Assembly (NCBI GenBank): GCA_021647745.1
Contig: JAKIUB010000006.1
Location: 43,655 to 107,654, forward strand
From: Paracoccaceae bacterium
GTDB taxonomy: Bacteria; Pseudomonadota; Alphaproteobacteria; Rhodobacterales; Rhodobacteraceae
Direction of reading: 5' to 3'
Length of the DNA: 64,000 nucleotides
In this document: positions 8,038 to 16,574 of the stretch, one piece after another
How positions within the stretch are numbered: the first letter of the stretch is position 1
Layout of the letters: each line of letters opens with the position of its first letter
Position numbers and translations under genes: made by a program
Notes under the pieces: generated by a model
What the model was told of the DNA's origin: nothing
The model's input: only the letters and a program-made list of their open reading frames with translations
Database searches by the model: none

Positions 8038-8273
8038 TTACGCAAGTGTATCCTCCGGTTTTTCTTGCCGCACCCGCTGCGGACATATCTTTTGCTTTAC
8101 ATTCCATTATTGAAATATATAGATTTAGGGCTGAAACATGCAAATGGTTTTTAGGAATGCCAGTAGTTCACCTTGATAGTAAGGCATATGCTATAGGTAG
8201 GACGGGCAAACAGCCGGTCAAGAGCTGCGAGACCAGATGTAACGACATACGCTAGCGCAAGGGAGAAATTGCA
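8038..8273. promoter_or_regulatory. Divergent promoter region between the dioxygenase operon and dsrA
   Basis: This 236-base AT-richer stretch must hold promoters for both operons. Near its middle, 8101-8116 reads ATTCCATTATTGAAAT, a near-palindrome (arms ATTCCA/TGAAAT) of the size expected for an ArsR-family operator. GCATATGC at 8184-8191 is a perfect palindrome. A GGGAG ribosome binding site at 8261-8265 precedes dsrA. I could not fix -35/-10 elements with confidence. Confidence 0.5.
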
Positions 8274-9569
8274 ATGAAAGACGGTGACAACGTAAACGAC
8301 GGTGACCAGAACGGCGTGAACCCCACCCCGATGCTGGACCAGCTCGAAGACGGCCCTTGGCCCAGCTTTGTAACCGGCCTCAAGCGACTGCGTGATACCG
8401 AAGGCGCACAATACGCCCCGATGATGAACGATCTTCTGGGCCAGCTCAACCACTCCTATGAAACCCGTCGTGGTTACTGGAAGGGCGGCACGCTGTCTGT
8501 TTTTGGCTATGGCGGCGGGATCATCCCGCGCTTTTCCGAGGTGGCTGGCGATTATCCAGCATCAAAGGAGTTTCACACTCTGCGGATCATGCCACCGGCA
8601 GGTTTCCACTATACCACTGGCCTGTTGCGCCAGCTTTGTGACATCTGGGAAAAGCACGGCTCTGGCCTGATCGCGTTTCACGGTCAGTCCGGCGATATTA
8701 TGTTTCAGGGCTGCACCTCTGAAAATGCCCAGATCGCTTTTGACGAGCTAAACGAAATCGGCTTTGACCTTGGCGGCGCCGGCCCGGCGCTGCGCACCGC
8801 GATGTCGTGTGTTGGCCATGCTCGTTGCGAGCAGAGCTGCTTTGACGGAGTGAAGGCACATCGTGGTATCATCAATAAGCTGCTCGACGAAATGCACCGT
8901 CCTTCGATGCCATACAAGTTCAAGTTCAAATTCTCGGGCTGTGGTAATGACTGCGTAAACGCTATTCACCGTGCCGACTTTGCGGTGATCGGCACATGGC
9001 GTGACGATATCAAGATTAACCAGGAGAAAGTTAAAGAACATATCGCTGAAAAGGGCCGGAAATACACCATTGATACCGTAGTTTCCATGTGCCCGACCCG
9101 TGCGATCTCGCTGCATGATGACGACACGCTGGAAATCGACAACAAATCATGCGTTCGCTGCATGCACTGTATTAACGTGATGACCAAAGCCCTCAGCCCC
9201 GGTGATGACCGTGGCGCCAGCATCATGATCGGTGGCAAGCGCTCGCTAAAAATCGGTGACCTGATGGGCACCATGATCAAGCCTTTCATCAAGCTCGAAT
9301 CTGAGGAAGACTTCGAGGCACTGGAAGATTTTGCCGAGGAAGTCATGGAGTTCTTTGCCGATAACGCCCTTGAGCATGAGCGCATCGGCGAGTGTATCGA
9401 TCGTATCGGCGTACCGGCATTTCTGGATGCACTGGATATTCCCGCAGACCCCAATATGGTTAACCATCCGACGACATCAAGCTATGTGCGCACCGATGAT
9501 TTTGATGAGGAAGCCGCCAAATGGTTCGAGCGTAAAGCTACCGAATCCGGCATGGTTGTAGACAGCTAA
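8274..9569 (+). CDS. dsrA: Reverse dissimilatory sulfite reductase, alpha subunit
   Basis: Catalytic-complex subunit that, with DsrB, oxidises DsrC-bound sulfur to sulfite in the cytoplasm. The 431-residue protein has the sirohaem/[4Fe-4S] cysteine pairs C179-x5-C185 (SCVGHARC) and C223-x3-C227 (SGCGNDC), and the inserted ferredoxin domain with SMCPTRAI and SCVRCMHCINV. The length fits DsrA. The oxidative direction is inferred from the operon, which holds dsrEFH, dsrL and dsrN and no dsrD. A GGGAG ribosome binding site sets the start. First gene of a long co-directional dsr operon. Confidence 0.97.
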   Translation: MKDGDNVNDGDQNGVNPTPMLDQLEDGPWPSFVTGLKRLRDTEGAQYAPMMNDLLGQLNHSYETRRGYWKGGTLSVFGYGGGIIPRFSEVAGDYPASKEFHTLRIMPPAGFHYTTGLLRQLCDIWEKHGSGLIAFHGQSGDIMFQGCTSENAQIAFDELNEIGFDLGGAGPALRTAMSCVGHARCEQSCFDGVKAHRGIINKLLDEMHRPSMPYKFKFKFSGCGNDCVNAIHRADFAVIGTWRDDIKINQEKVKEHIAEKGRKYTIDTVVSMCPTRAISLHDDDTLEIDNKSCVRCMHCINVMTKALSPGDDRGASIMIGGKRSLKIGDLMGTMIKPFIKLESEEDFEALEDFAEEVMEFFADNALEHERIGECIDRIGVPAFLDALDIPADPNMVNHPTTSSYVRTDDFDEEAAKWFERKATESGMVVDS

Positions 9570-9644
9570 GCGATCGGTGGGGTGAAAACCCCGCCTACAC
9601 AGAATATAGCCGCTCGGGCCAGCCCGGCGGAAAGGGAGAAAAAC

Positions 9645-10727
9645 ATGAACGAGATGAAAGCAAAACCACGGATGCCGGATGAAGTCGGGGTTCCTGATCC
9701 TAAGCCCTTCATGCACCCGCTGAGCATTAAAAACTATGGCACATGGGACTACCACGACCGCCCCCGCGCCGGTGTTCTGCGCCATGTTGCCAAATCGGGC
9801 GACGAACTGTTTACCGTGCGCGCCGGCACCCAGCGCCAGATGGATGTTTATACCATCCGCAAGCTTTGCGATATTGGTGATAACTACGCCGACGGCTATG
9901 TGCGCTTTACCACCCGCTCAAACATCGAATTCATGGTCGCCGACGAAGCCAAGGTTGCGCCGCTGATCGAAGCGCTTTCCAGCAACGGGTTTCCCGTGGG
10001 CGGCACCGGTGCTTCGGTGTCGATGATCAGCCACACCCAAGGCTGGCTGCATTGCGATATTCCGGGCACTGATGCCTCGGGCGTTGTTAAAGGCCTGATG
10101 GACATGCTGCACAGCGAGTTTATCAAGGAAGAAATGCCGAACCGTGTGCGCATTACCACCTCTTGCTGCCAGATTAACTGTGGTGGTCAGGGCGATATCG
10201 CGATCAACGTGCAATACACCAAACCCCCCAAGATTAACCATGATTTGGTAGCCAATGTCTGTGAGCGCCCGGCGGTTGTCGCCCGTTGTCCGGTGGCGGC
10301 TATTCGCCCCGCAATGGTCAACGGCAAGCCGTCGCTCGAGATTGACGAGAAAAAATGCGTGTGCTGTGGCGCTTGCTATCCGCCCTGCCCCCCAATGCAG
10401 ATCAATGGTGATGATAGCACAAAAATTGCAATCTGGGTTGGCGGCAAGCACTCGAATGCCCGCTCCAAACCGACCTTCCACAAGCTGGTTGTGGCCAATC
10501 TTCCGAATAATGCTCCCCATTGGCCCGAGGTTAACGCGATCGTTCTGCGCATCGTCAAAGCCTATAAAAAAGACGCCAAACATTGGGAGCGCATGGGCGA
10601 GTGGATCGAGCGCATTGGCTGGAGCCGTTTCTTTGAAATGACCGAACTGGCCTTCACCAAGCATCATATCGACACCTGGACCGGTTCGCGCAAGACGATG
10701 AACCAGTCAGCTCACGTTCACCTTTAG
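9645..10727 (+). CDS. dsrB: Reverse dissimilatory sulfite reductase, beta subunit
   Basis: Partner of DsrA in the alpha2-beta2 enzyme; the DsrB sirohaem is generally the catalytic one. The start is the ATG at 9645 behind a GGGAGAAAAAC ribosome binding site, giving 360 residues beginning MNEMKAKPRMPDEVG. The sirohaem/[4Fe-4S] ligands are in WLHCDIPGTDASG and TTSCCQINCGGQGD. The ferredoxin domain contains RCPVAAI and CVCCGACYPPCPPM. It follows dsrA by 75 bases and precedes dsrE by nine. Confidence 0.97.
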   Translation: MNEMKAKPRMPDEVGVPDPKPFMHPLSIKNYGTWDYHDRPRAGVLRHVAKSGDELFTVRAGTQRQMDVYTIRKLCDIGDNYADGYVRFTTRSNIEFMVADEAKVAPLIEALSSNGFPVGGTGASVSMISHTQGWLHCDIPGTDASGVVKGLMDMLHSEFIKEEMPNRVRITTSCCQINCGGQGDIAINVQYTKPPKINHDLVANVCERPAVVARCPVAAIRPAMVNGKPSLEIDEKKCVCCGACYPPCPPMQINGDDSTKIAIWVGGKHSNARSKPTFHKLVVANLPNNAPHWPEVNAIVLRIVKAYKKDAKHWERMGEWIERIGWSRFFEMTELAFTKHHIDTWTGSRKTMNQSAHVHL

Positions 10728-10736
10728 GAGCGCACG

Positions 10737-11129
10737 ATGAAATTCGGAATTGTCGTTAACGAGGGACCGTATACGCATCAAGCGTCTGACTCGGCCTATA
10801 ACTTTGTTAAAGCCGCGCTGGCCACTGGCCACGAGGTTAGCCGTGTGTTCTTTTATCATGACGGGGTGAATGTGGGCACACGCCTTTCCATTCCGCCTCA
10901 GGATGATCGCCAAATACAGGAGCAGTGGTCCGCTCTGGCAAAAGAGCACGAGCTTGATCTGGTGATCTGCATCGCCGCGGCCCAGCGCCGTGGCTTGCTA
11001 GACCGGAACGAGGCGGATCGGCAGGGCAAAGACGCGAATAACATCGCGGAGGGGTTCCGGATTTCCGGCCTCGGCCAGCTGATCGAGATGGGCATTCAAG
11101 CCGACCGCACAATCACTTTTGGCGACTAG
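10737..11129 (+). CDS. dsrE: Sulfurtransferase subunit DsrE
   Basis: A 130-residue subunit of the cytoplasmic DsrE2F2H2 complex, which relays persulfide sulfur from TusA to DsrC. Cys78, within DLVICIAAAQRRG, matches the persulfide-carrying cysteine known as Cys78 in Allochromatium DsrE. The N-terminus MKFGIVVNEGPYTHQASDSA is typical of the DsrE/TusD family. Presence of dsrEFH is a hallmark of the sulfur-oxidising rather than the sulfate-reducing Dsr pathway. Confidence 0.95.
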   Translation: MKFGIVVNEGPYTHQASDSAYNFVKAALATGHEVSRVFFYHDGVNVGTRLSIPPQDDRQIQEQWSALAKEHELDLVICIAAAQRRGLLDRNEADRQGKDANNIAEGFRISGLGQLIEMGIQADRTITFGD

Positions 11130-11138
11130 GAGGATATT

Positions 11139-11546
11139 ATGAGCAAAGTTAAAAAATTCCTCTATGTGAATCGCAAAGCGCCTTACGGCACGATTTACGC
11201 ACAGGAAGCGCTCGAAGTGGTGCTGATTGGCGCGGCGTTTGATCAGGATGTCTCTTTGGCATTCCTGGATGACGGCGTGTTCCAGCTCACCAAAGGGCAA
11301 GACACAAAAGAGGCGGGCTTGAAGAACTTCTCGCCTACATTCCGCGCGCTGGGTGACTATGAGGTCACCAAGCTTTATGTGGAGCAAGAATCGCTAGACG
11401 AGCGCGGCCTGACTTTGGATGACCTGCAAGACATCCAATATGAGGACGAAGATGATGACTATGCTGAAAAGCCGTCGATCATCGTTGTTTCGCGCGCTGG
11501 CATGGCTGACGTGATGGCTGATCAAGACGTTGTCTTGAGCTTTTAG
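11139..11546 (+). CDS. dsrF: Sulfurtransferase complex subunit DsrF
   Basis: A 135-residue DsrF/TusC-family subunit of the DsrEFH hexamer. It contains no cysteine at all, in keeping with the structural role of DsrF. The N-terminus KKFLYVNRKAPYGTIYAQEA is characteristic. An acidic run (YEDEDDDYAEK) sits near residue 110. It is nine bases downstream of dsrE with a GGAGG ribosome binding site. Confidence 0.94.
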   Translation: MSKVKKFLYVNRKAPYGTIYAQEALEVVLIGAAFDQDVSLAFLDDGVFQLTKGQDTKEAGLKNFSPTFRALGDYEVTKLYVEQESLDERGLTLDDLQDIQYEDEDDDYAEKPSIIVVSRAGMADVMADQDVVLSF

Positions 11547-11556
11547 GGGGAATAAT

Positions 11557-11865
11557 ATGTCTACTTTACACACAGTTAACAAATCCCCGTTTCAGAACCA
11601 GACGCTGATTTCCTGCCTTGGTCATACCAAAGCCGGTGATTCAGTTCTGCTAATCGAGGATGGCGTTTACGGCGCAATGTCGGGCAACGCAATGAGCGAG
11701 GTTGTGGCCGGTATGGGCGCAAACGTTAAGCTCTTTGTGCTTGGGCCTGATGTGGCAGCGCGCGGTATTGATGCGGCGCGGGTGGCCGAGGGGTTCTCCC
11801 AAGTCGATTACGAGGGATTTGTGGACATGGCTGCCAGCTGTGACCGCGTTCAAAACTGGCTATAA
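11557..11865 (+). CDS. dsrH: Sulfurtransferase complex subunit DsrH
   Basis: A 102-residue DsrH/TusB-family subunit of DsrEFH. Cys20 (LISCLGHTKAGDSVLLIEDG) corresponds to the conserved cysteine of the family. A second cysteine lies near the C-terminus (AASCDRVQNWL). It starts ten bases after dsrF. Two small stem-loops separate it from dsrC. Confidence 0.94.
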   Translation: MSTLHTVNKSPFQNQTLISCLGHTKAGDSVLLIEDGVYGAMSGNAMSEVVAGMGANVKLFVLGPDVAARGIDAARVAEGFSQVDYEGFVDMAASCDRVQNWL

Positions 11866-11872
11866 ACTAACA

Positions 11873-11903
11873 ACCCGCAAGGGTGGATAACGCCCCGCGG
11901 GGC
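11873..11903 (+). promoter_or_regulatory. Two small stem-loops between dsrH and dsrC
   Basis: ACCC-GCAA-GGGT (11873-11884) is a four-pair stem with a GNRA-type tetraloop. GCCCCGCGGGGC (11892-11903) is a perfect 12-base palindrome followed by seven A residues. Neither has a downstream T-run on the plus strand, so RNA processing or stabilisation fits better than termination. They lie 20-50 bases before the dsrC start. Confidence 0.5.
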
Positions 11904-11922
11904 AAAAAAAGGAAAATAAACA

Positions 11923-12255
11923 ATGGCATATGATGTAAACGGCACCACGGTTGAGCATGATGAAGAAGGCTACATCACCAACCTGTCCGAGTGGACCAAA
12001 GAGCTGGCAGACGTGATTTCGAAAGCCGAAGATATCGACATGGGCGAAGAGCACTGGGCTGTGGTCAACTTTCTGCGCGATTACTATGAGGAATACCAGA
12101 TCGCCCCGGCCGTGCGCGTGCTGATCAAATCGATCAAAAAATCCATGGGGCCGGAAGTTGGCAACAACAAATATATGTATGAGCTGTTCCCCTACGGGCC
12201 GGCCAAACAGGCTTGTAAAATTGCCGGCCTGCCCAAGCCGACCGGTTGTGTGTAA
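11923..12255 (+). CDS. dsrC: Sulfur carrier protein DsrC with both active cysteines
   Basis: A 110-residue substrate protein of the pathway: it carries sulfur from DsrEFH to DsrAB and interacts with DsrMKJOP. The flexible C-terminal arm is complete, with Cys98 (KQACKIAGLPKP) and the penultimate Cys109 (PTGCV), eleven residues apart as in bona fide DsrC. The N-terminal part (EGYITNLSEWTKELA...) is the usual helical domain. A GGAAAA ribosome binding site precedes the ATG. It is flanked by RNA hairpins on both sides, and it is the only one of three DsrC-family proteins in this window that keeps the cysteines. Confidence 0.96.
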   Translation: MAYDVNGTTVEHDEEGYITNLSEWTKELADVISKAEDIDMGEEHWAVVNFLRDYYEEYQIAPAVRVLIKSIKKSMGPEVGNNKYMYELFPYGPAKQACKIAGLPKPTGCV

Positions 12256-12280
12256 GTCACACTAACCATCTAAGACTACC

Positions 12281-12312
12281 GCGTTTCGGGTGGGGAGAAT
12301 TACCCGAAGCGC
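12281..12312 (+). promoter_or_regulatory. Strong RNA hairpin between dsrC and dsrM
   Basis: GCGTTTCGGGT (12281-12291) pairs with ACCCGAAGCGC (12302-12312) over eleven positions with one G-U wobble and a ten-base loop. No T-run follows, so it is unlikely to be a simple terminator. It could protect the dsrC mRNA end or reduce read-through, keeping DsrC more abundant than the membrane complex. Confidence 0.65.
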
Positions 12313-12331
12313 ATCAAAGGGAGGGGTTATC

Positions 12332-13087
12332 GTGATTTCCACGGTATTTGCAGTGCTGTTCTATCTGGCTACGATTTTGCTGGTGGTTGGCGTCGGGATG
12401 AAGGTGATGAAATACGCCCGCACCCCTGTGCCGCTGAAAATCGTTGTTTCCCCTGCCCCGCGCACCAAAAGGGGTGTGGTTTTGCGGATGTTCCGCGAAG
12501 TTATCTTCTTTGAAAGTCTGTTCAAATCCAATAAATGGATATGGATATTTGCCTATCTGTTTCACTGGGGTATGCTGATTGTGCTGCTGCGCCACCTGCG
12601 CTATTTCACCGAGCCTGTCTGGTGGTGGGTCGAGCTGATGCAGCCGCTGGGCAAGCTGATGGCCTTTGTGATGCTGGCCGGCCTGCTCGGCCTGTGGGCG
12701 CGCCGCATCTTTCAGGAGCGGATCCGCTATATTTCCAACCCGTCTGATCACCTGATGCTGGCACTTCTGGTGGGTATTGCCGGCACCGGCACGCTGATGA
12801 CCTATGTTACCCGCACCGATGTTATTATGGTTAAATCCTATATGCTTGGCCTACTGCGCTTTGATATCCGCGAGCTGCCGCTTGACCCTATTTTGTTGTC
12901 CCATCTCGGGTTGGTGGTGATCTTGATGATCATTTTTCCGATTTCCAAGCTGATACATGCGCCCGGCCTGTTTTTTGCCCCGAGCCGCACGCAGGTCGAT
13001 AATGCCCGCGAAAAGCGCCATATATCAAAATGGGCTAGAAATCTGCCGCCATTGCCCGAAGGCATACCCAAGAAAAAGGAGGGTTAA
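12332..13087 (+). CDS. dsrM: DsrM, haem b membrane subunit of the DsrMKJOP complex
   Basis: NarI-like inner-membrane subunit that exchanges electrons with quinone. I place the start at the GTG at 12332, seven bases after GAGGG; an upstream ATG at 12290 falls inside the hairpin and is unlikely. The 251-residue product has five hydrophobic segments (about residues 3-22, 60-80, 100-120, 145-165 and 190-210) and membrane histidines such as FHWGML and LLSHLGL that could bind haem b. The C-terminus is cytoplasmic and basic. It is three bases from dsrK. Confidence 0.9.
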   Translation: MISTVFAVLFYLATILLVVGVGMKVMKYARTPVPLKIVVSPAPRTKRGVVLRMFREVIFFESLFKSNKWIWIFAYLFHWGMLIVLLRHLRYFTEPVWWWVELMQPLGKLMAFVMLAGLLGLWARRIFQERIRYISNPSDHLMLALLVGIAGTGTLMTYVTRTDVIMVKSYMLGLLRFDIRELPLDPILLSHLGLVVILMIIFPISKLIHAPGLFFAPSRTQVDNAREKRHISKWARNLPPLPEGIPKKKEG

Positions 13088-13090
13088 GCC

Positions 13091-14635
13091 ATGGCTGCAC
13101 TAGATATGAACGCCGAAGGTGGCCCGAAATTTGTTGGCGACCCGCTGAAGATCCCCAAGATCGAATGCGGCGCGATGATGGATACCAATACCTATAAAGC
13201 CGCTCCCGCACATAACGAGCCACTGGGCTTTCCCGGCGAGCTGCTGGAGAACTGGCAAGAGGTCGCCATTGCCAAACTCGGTGAGCTGGCCGCTACTAAC
13301 CGTGCCTTTCAGGTATATCTTGATACCTGCGTAAAATGCGGAGCCTGCACCGATAAATGCCACTATTTTCTTGGCACCGGAGACCCGAAAAACATGCCGG
13401 TAGCAAGGCAAGACCTGCTGCGCTCGGTTTATCGCCGTTATTATACCTTTGCGGGCAAATACTTCCCGTGGCTGGTCGGCGCGCGTGACCTTACCCGCGA
13501 GGTGCTGGACGAATGGTATACCTATTACCACCAATGTTCGCAATGTCGCCGCTGCGCGGTTGCCTGCCCCTACGGCATTGATACCGCCGAGATTTCCATG
13601 GCGGCCCGTGAAATTCTGGATACGGTTGGCGTGGGTCAAAAGTATTGCAACGAGATTATCGCCAAGTTGAAAAAGACCGGCAATAACCTCGGGATGAACC
13701 CTAAAGCACTGCGCGCCACGCTGGAAGACCTTGAGGAAGATCTTGAGGAAGAAACCGGCATTCCGATCAAGCTGCCGCTGGATGTGCAAGGCGCGGATAT
13801 CCTGCTCATCACCCCTTCAGCGGATTTTTTTGCCGAGCCGCATATTGATGGTTTGCTGGGTTATGCCAAGGTGTTTCATGCCGCAGGCGTGAACTGGACC
13901 ATCAGCTCCTATGCCTCTGAAGCCGCTAATTTCGGCATGTTCATCGGCTCTTATGAAAACATGCGCGAGGTCAGCTGGCGCATTCGGCAGGCGGCCAAGG
14001 ATCTGGGCGTGAAGCGGATTGTATTTGGCGAATGCGGCCATGCTTGGCGGGTGGGGTATTCCTTCCTCAACACCCTTGCCGGCCCGTTTGACTTTCTGGA
14101 TCAAAACTATCCTATCCCGCAGCATATCATGGAGTTCACGTCGGATGCGATTGATGACGGATTGCTGAAGATCGACAAATCCAAAAACGACGAGTTTGTG
14201 ATGACCTATCACGATAGTTGCAATGTGGCGCGTGGCTCTGCGATGGGCCGCAAGGAAGGCGGGCAATTCGATTTGCCGCGCAAGGTGCTGCAAGCGGTGT
14301 GCAACCACTATTACGAAATGGAGCGCGACACGATCCGCGAAAACACCTTTTGCTGTGGCGGGGGTGGCGGCTTGCTGACCGACGATCTTATGGACCTGCG
14401 CATCAAGGGCGCCGCTCCGCGCATGACCGCGATGCAGCAGGTAAGTGCCGATCACGGCGTAACCCATATGGCGGCGATTTGCGCCATTTGCAAAACCCAG
14501 TTTTCCAAGGTGATGCCAAAATACGGCTATGAAATGGACAACATCATGTCTGTTCACCAATTGGTTGCCAATGCCGTCATCCTTGACGGGCAAGAAACAG
14601 AGGCCGAAGCGGCTACAGCGGAGGAAACCCCATGA
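13091..14635 (+). CDS. dsrK: DsrK, HdrD-like iron-sulfur subunit of DsrMKJOP
   Basis: Cytoplasmic catalytic subunit (514 residues) thought to act on the DsrC disulfide/trisulfide. Two [4Fe-4S] motifs are visible: C80-x2-C83-x2-C86-x3-C90 (TCVKCGACTDKC) and C149-x2-C152-x2-C155-x3-C159 (QCSQCRRCAVACPYG). Two CCG-type domains, as in heterodisulfide reductase, follow: GECGHAWR, YHDSCNVARG, FCCGGGGG and CAICKTQF. It overlaps dsrL by four bases (ATGA). Confidence 0.95.
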   Translation: MAALDMNAEGGPKFVGDPLKIPKIECGAMMDTNTYKAAPAHNEPLGFPGELLENWQEVAIAKLGELAATNRAFQVYLDTCVKCGACTDKCHYFLGTGDPKNMPVARQDLLRSVYRRYYTFAGKYFPWLVGARDLTREVLDEWYTYYHQCSQCRRCAVACPYGIDTAEISMAAREILDTVGVGQKYCNEIIAKLKKTGNNLGMNPKALRATLEDLEEDLEEETGIPIKLPLDVQGADILLITPSADFFAEPHIDGLLGYAKVFHAAGVNWTISSYASEAANFGMFIGSYENMREVSWRIRQAAKDLGVKRIVFGECGHAWRVGYSFLNTLAGPFDFLDQNYPIPQHIMEFTSDAIDDGLLKIDKSKNDEFVMTYHDSCNVARGSAMGRKEGGQFDLPRKVLQAVCNHYYEMERDTIRENTFCCGGGGGLLTDDLMDLRIKGAAPRMTAMQQVSADHGVTHMAAICAICKTQFSKVMPKYGYEMDNIMSVHQLVANAVILDGQETEAEAATAEETP

Positions 14636-16572
14636 ACGATCACAAGCATACATTCCGGCGTTATGAAGAGGGCGAAACCCCTGATGATTGGGATCTCGAA
14701 GAGAAGATTTTCCAGCAGGATACCTCCTATAAATGCCCGACCTATGTGCATAAAACCGCGCCCTGCTCCGGCTCCTGCCCCTCGGGCCACGATATTCGCG
14801 GCTGGCTGGCGATTGCGCGCGGCATGGATAAATCTCCGCTCGAAGGTCAGGCGTGGCAGGAATATGCCTTTCATAAAATGGCCGAGGCCAACCCGTTTCC
14901 GGCTTCCATGGGCCGTGTTTGCCCTGCGCCCTGCGAGGCGGGCTGTAACCGCAACGAGGTCGATGATTACGTTGGCATCAACGCGGTGGAGCAATATGTC
15001 GGTGACTGGGCCAATGAGCACGGCGTGAAGCTGGCCGAAGTGGGGGCCGATACCGGCTTCAGGATTGCCGTGATCGGTGGTGGCCCGGCTGGCTTGGCAG
15101 CGGCGTATTTCATGCGCCGTGATGGCCACAAGGTTACGGTTTTTGAGGCCAACGGCAAGCTCGGCGGCATGATGCGCTACGGCATTCCGGGCTACCGGAC
15201 CCCACGCGATATGCTCGATACCGAAATTGGCCGGATCATTGATATGGGCGTGGAAGTGCGGCTGAATACCAAGGTCGGTGTTGATGTATCTGTGGCCGAG
15301 CTGGAAGACGGCTATGACGCTATTTTCTGGGCGCTGGGCGCACAAAAAGGCCGCCCGCTACCCATTCCGGGCTGGGATGGCACCGAGAATTGCATCGACG
15401 GGGTCGAGTTTCTGGACGCGTTCAACAAAGGCTGGGTGGTTGGCACCGCCAAGCGCATTGTGGTTGTTGGCGGGGGTGATACCTCCATTGATGTTGCATC
15501 CGTGGCGCGGCGTTTGGGCCATGTGACCAATGTAGCCAAAACCGAGCACGCCGATGGCACGGTGATTGATTTTACCGCGAAAGACGCGGCTGGCGTGGTG
15601 GTGCGTGAAGGCATGCACGCCACGCTGACCTCGCTTTTCCCGGTCGAGCAAATGACCGCCGCCGAGCATGAGCGCGAGGATGCCAAGCGCGAAGGTGTGG
15701 ATATAAAAGGCTCGGTAATGCCACTTGAAGTGCTGAAAGATGCCAGCGGCAAAGCCACGGGCCTGCGCATGTGTGAATGCGTGATGAAGGGCAATGCGCC
15801 TGAGGCGATTGAAGGCACCGAGTTTGTGCTTGAAGCCGATATCATCATCGCCGCCATCGGCCAGGCCGGTGACTTCGAGGGTATCGACGGGCTGGACAAT
15901 GGCCGTGGCTTTATTGATATCGAGGCCGGTTACAAGGTGAAGGGCAAAGACAAGCACTTCGCCGGTGGGGATATTTTGAAGCCACACCTGCTGACCACCG
16001 CCATCGGCCATGGCCGGGTTGCGGCTGAAACCATCGCTGACTATCTGGATGACGGCAACATCGCCAAGCGCCCGAAAATCGACATTGCCAGCTTTAACCT
16101 CTTGGAAGAGCTGCACGAGCGTGGCCGTGATCCGGCCCCTTATGAGCACCCCGGCGAGACCCGCGGCACCGATAGCGCCGATTATGCGGTGCATAACTAT
16201 GAAGACCGCTCCGACGGCCAGATCACCAAACACACCGAGCTTTACAAGGGCCACTTCCCCTATGTGGCCCGCGAGGTGCGTGACGAAGTGCATATCGAGG
16301 GTGATGATGTGTTGGGCAATTTTGAAGAGCGCATCATTGCTTATTCCGAAGAGCAGGCGGTCAAGGAAGGCGAGCGTTGCATGTCTTGCGGCATGTGTTT
16401 TGAATGCGACAACTGCGTGATCTACTGCCCGCAGGACGCGGTATCGCGCGTGAAGAAAGGTGACCGCACCATCGGGCGCTATGTGGAGACCGATTATGGC
16501 AAATGCATCGGTTGCCACATTTGCGCCGATGTTTGCCCGACAGGCTATATCCAGATGGGGCTGGGAGGTTAA
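14632..16572 (+). CDS. dsrL: DsrL, NAD(P)H-linked iron-sulfur flavoprotein
   Basis: A 646-residue oxidoreductase that accepts electrons released by DsrAB during sulfur oxidation and passes them to NAD(P)+. An N-terminal GltB-small-subunit-like iron-sulfur region has C35, C45, C49, C97, C101 and C105. An FAD Rossmann motif (VIGGGPAGLAAA, residues 147-158) and a second nucleotide motif (VVGGGDTSIDVA) follow. A C-terminal ferredoxin domain has two clusters, CMSCGMCFECDNC...CP and CIGCHICADVCP. The ferredoxin tail fits the sulfur-oxidiser DsrL form. It overlaps dsrK by four bases. Confidence 0.95.
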   Translation: MNDHKHTFRRYEEGETPDDWDLEEKIFQQDTSYKCPTYVHKTAPCSGSCPSGHDIRGWLAIARGMDKSPLEGQAWQEYAFHKMAEANPFPASMGRVCPAPCEAGCNRNEVDDYVGINAVEQYVGDWANEHGVKLAEVGADTGFRIAVIGGGPAGLAAAYFMRRDGHKVTVFEANGKLGGMMRYGIPGYRTPRDMLDTEIGRIIDMGVEVRLNTKVGVDVSVAELEDGYDAIFWALGAQKGRPLPIPGWDGTENCIDGVEFLDAFNKGWVVGTAKRIVVVGGGDTSIDVASVARRLGHVTNVAKTEHADGTVIDFTAKDAAGVVVREGMHATLTSLFPVEQMTAAEHEREDAKREGVDIKGSVMPLEVLKDASGKATGLRMCECVMKGNAPEAIEGTEFVLEADIIIAAIGQAGDFEGIDGLDNGRGFIDIEAGYKVKGKDKHFAGGDILKPHLLTTAIGHGRVAAETIADYLDDGNIAKRPKIDIASFNLLEELHERGRDPAPYEHPGETRGTDSADYAVHNYEDRSDGQITKHTELYKGHFPYVAREVRDEVHIEGDDVLGNFEERIIAYSEEQAVKEGERCMSCGMCFECDNCVIYCPQDAVSRVKKGDRTIGRYVETDYGKCIGCHICADVCPTGYIQMGLGG

Positions 16573-16574
16573 CC

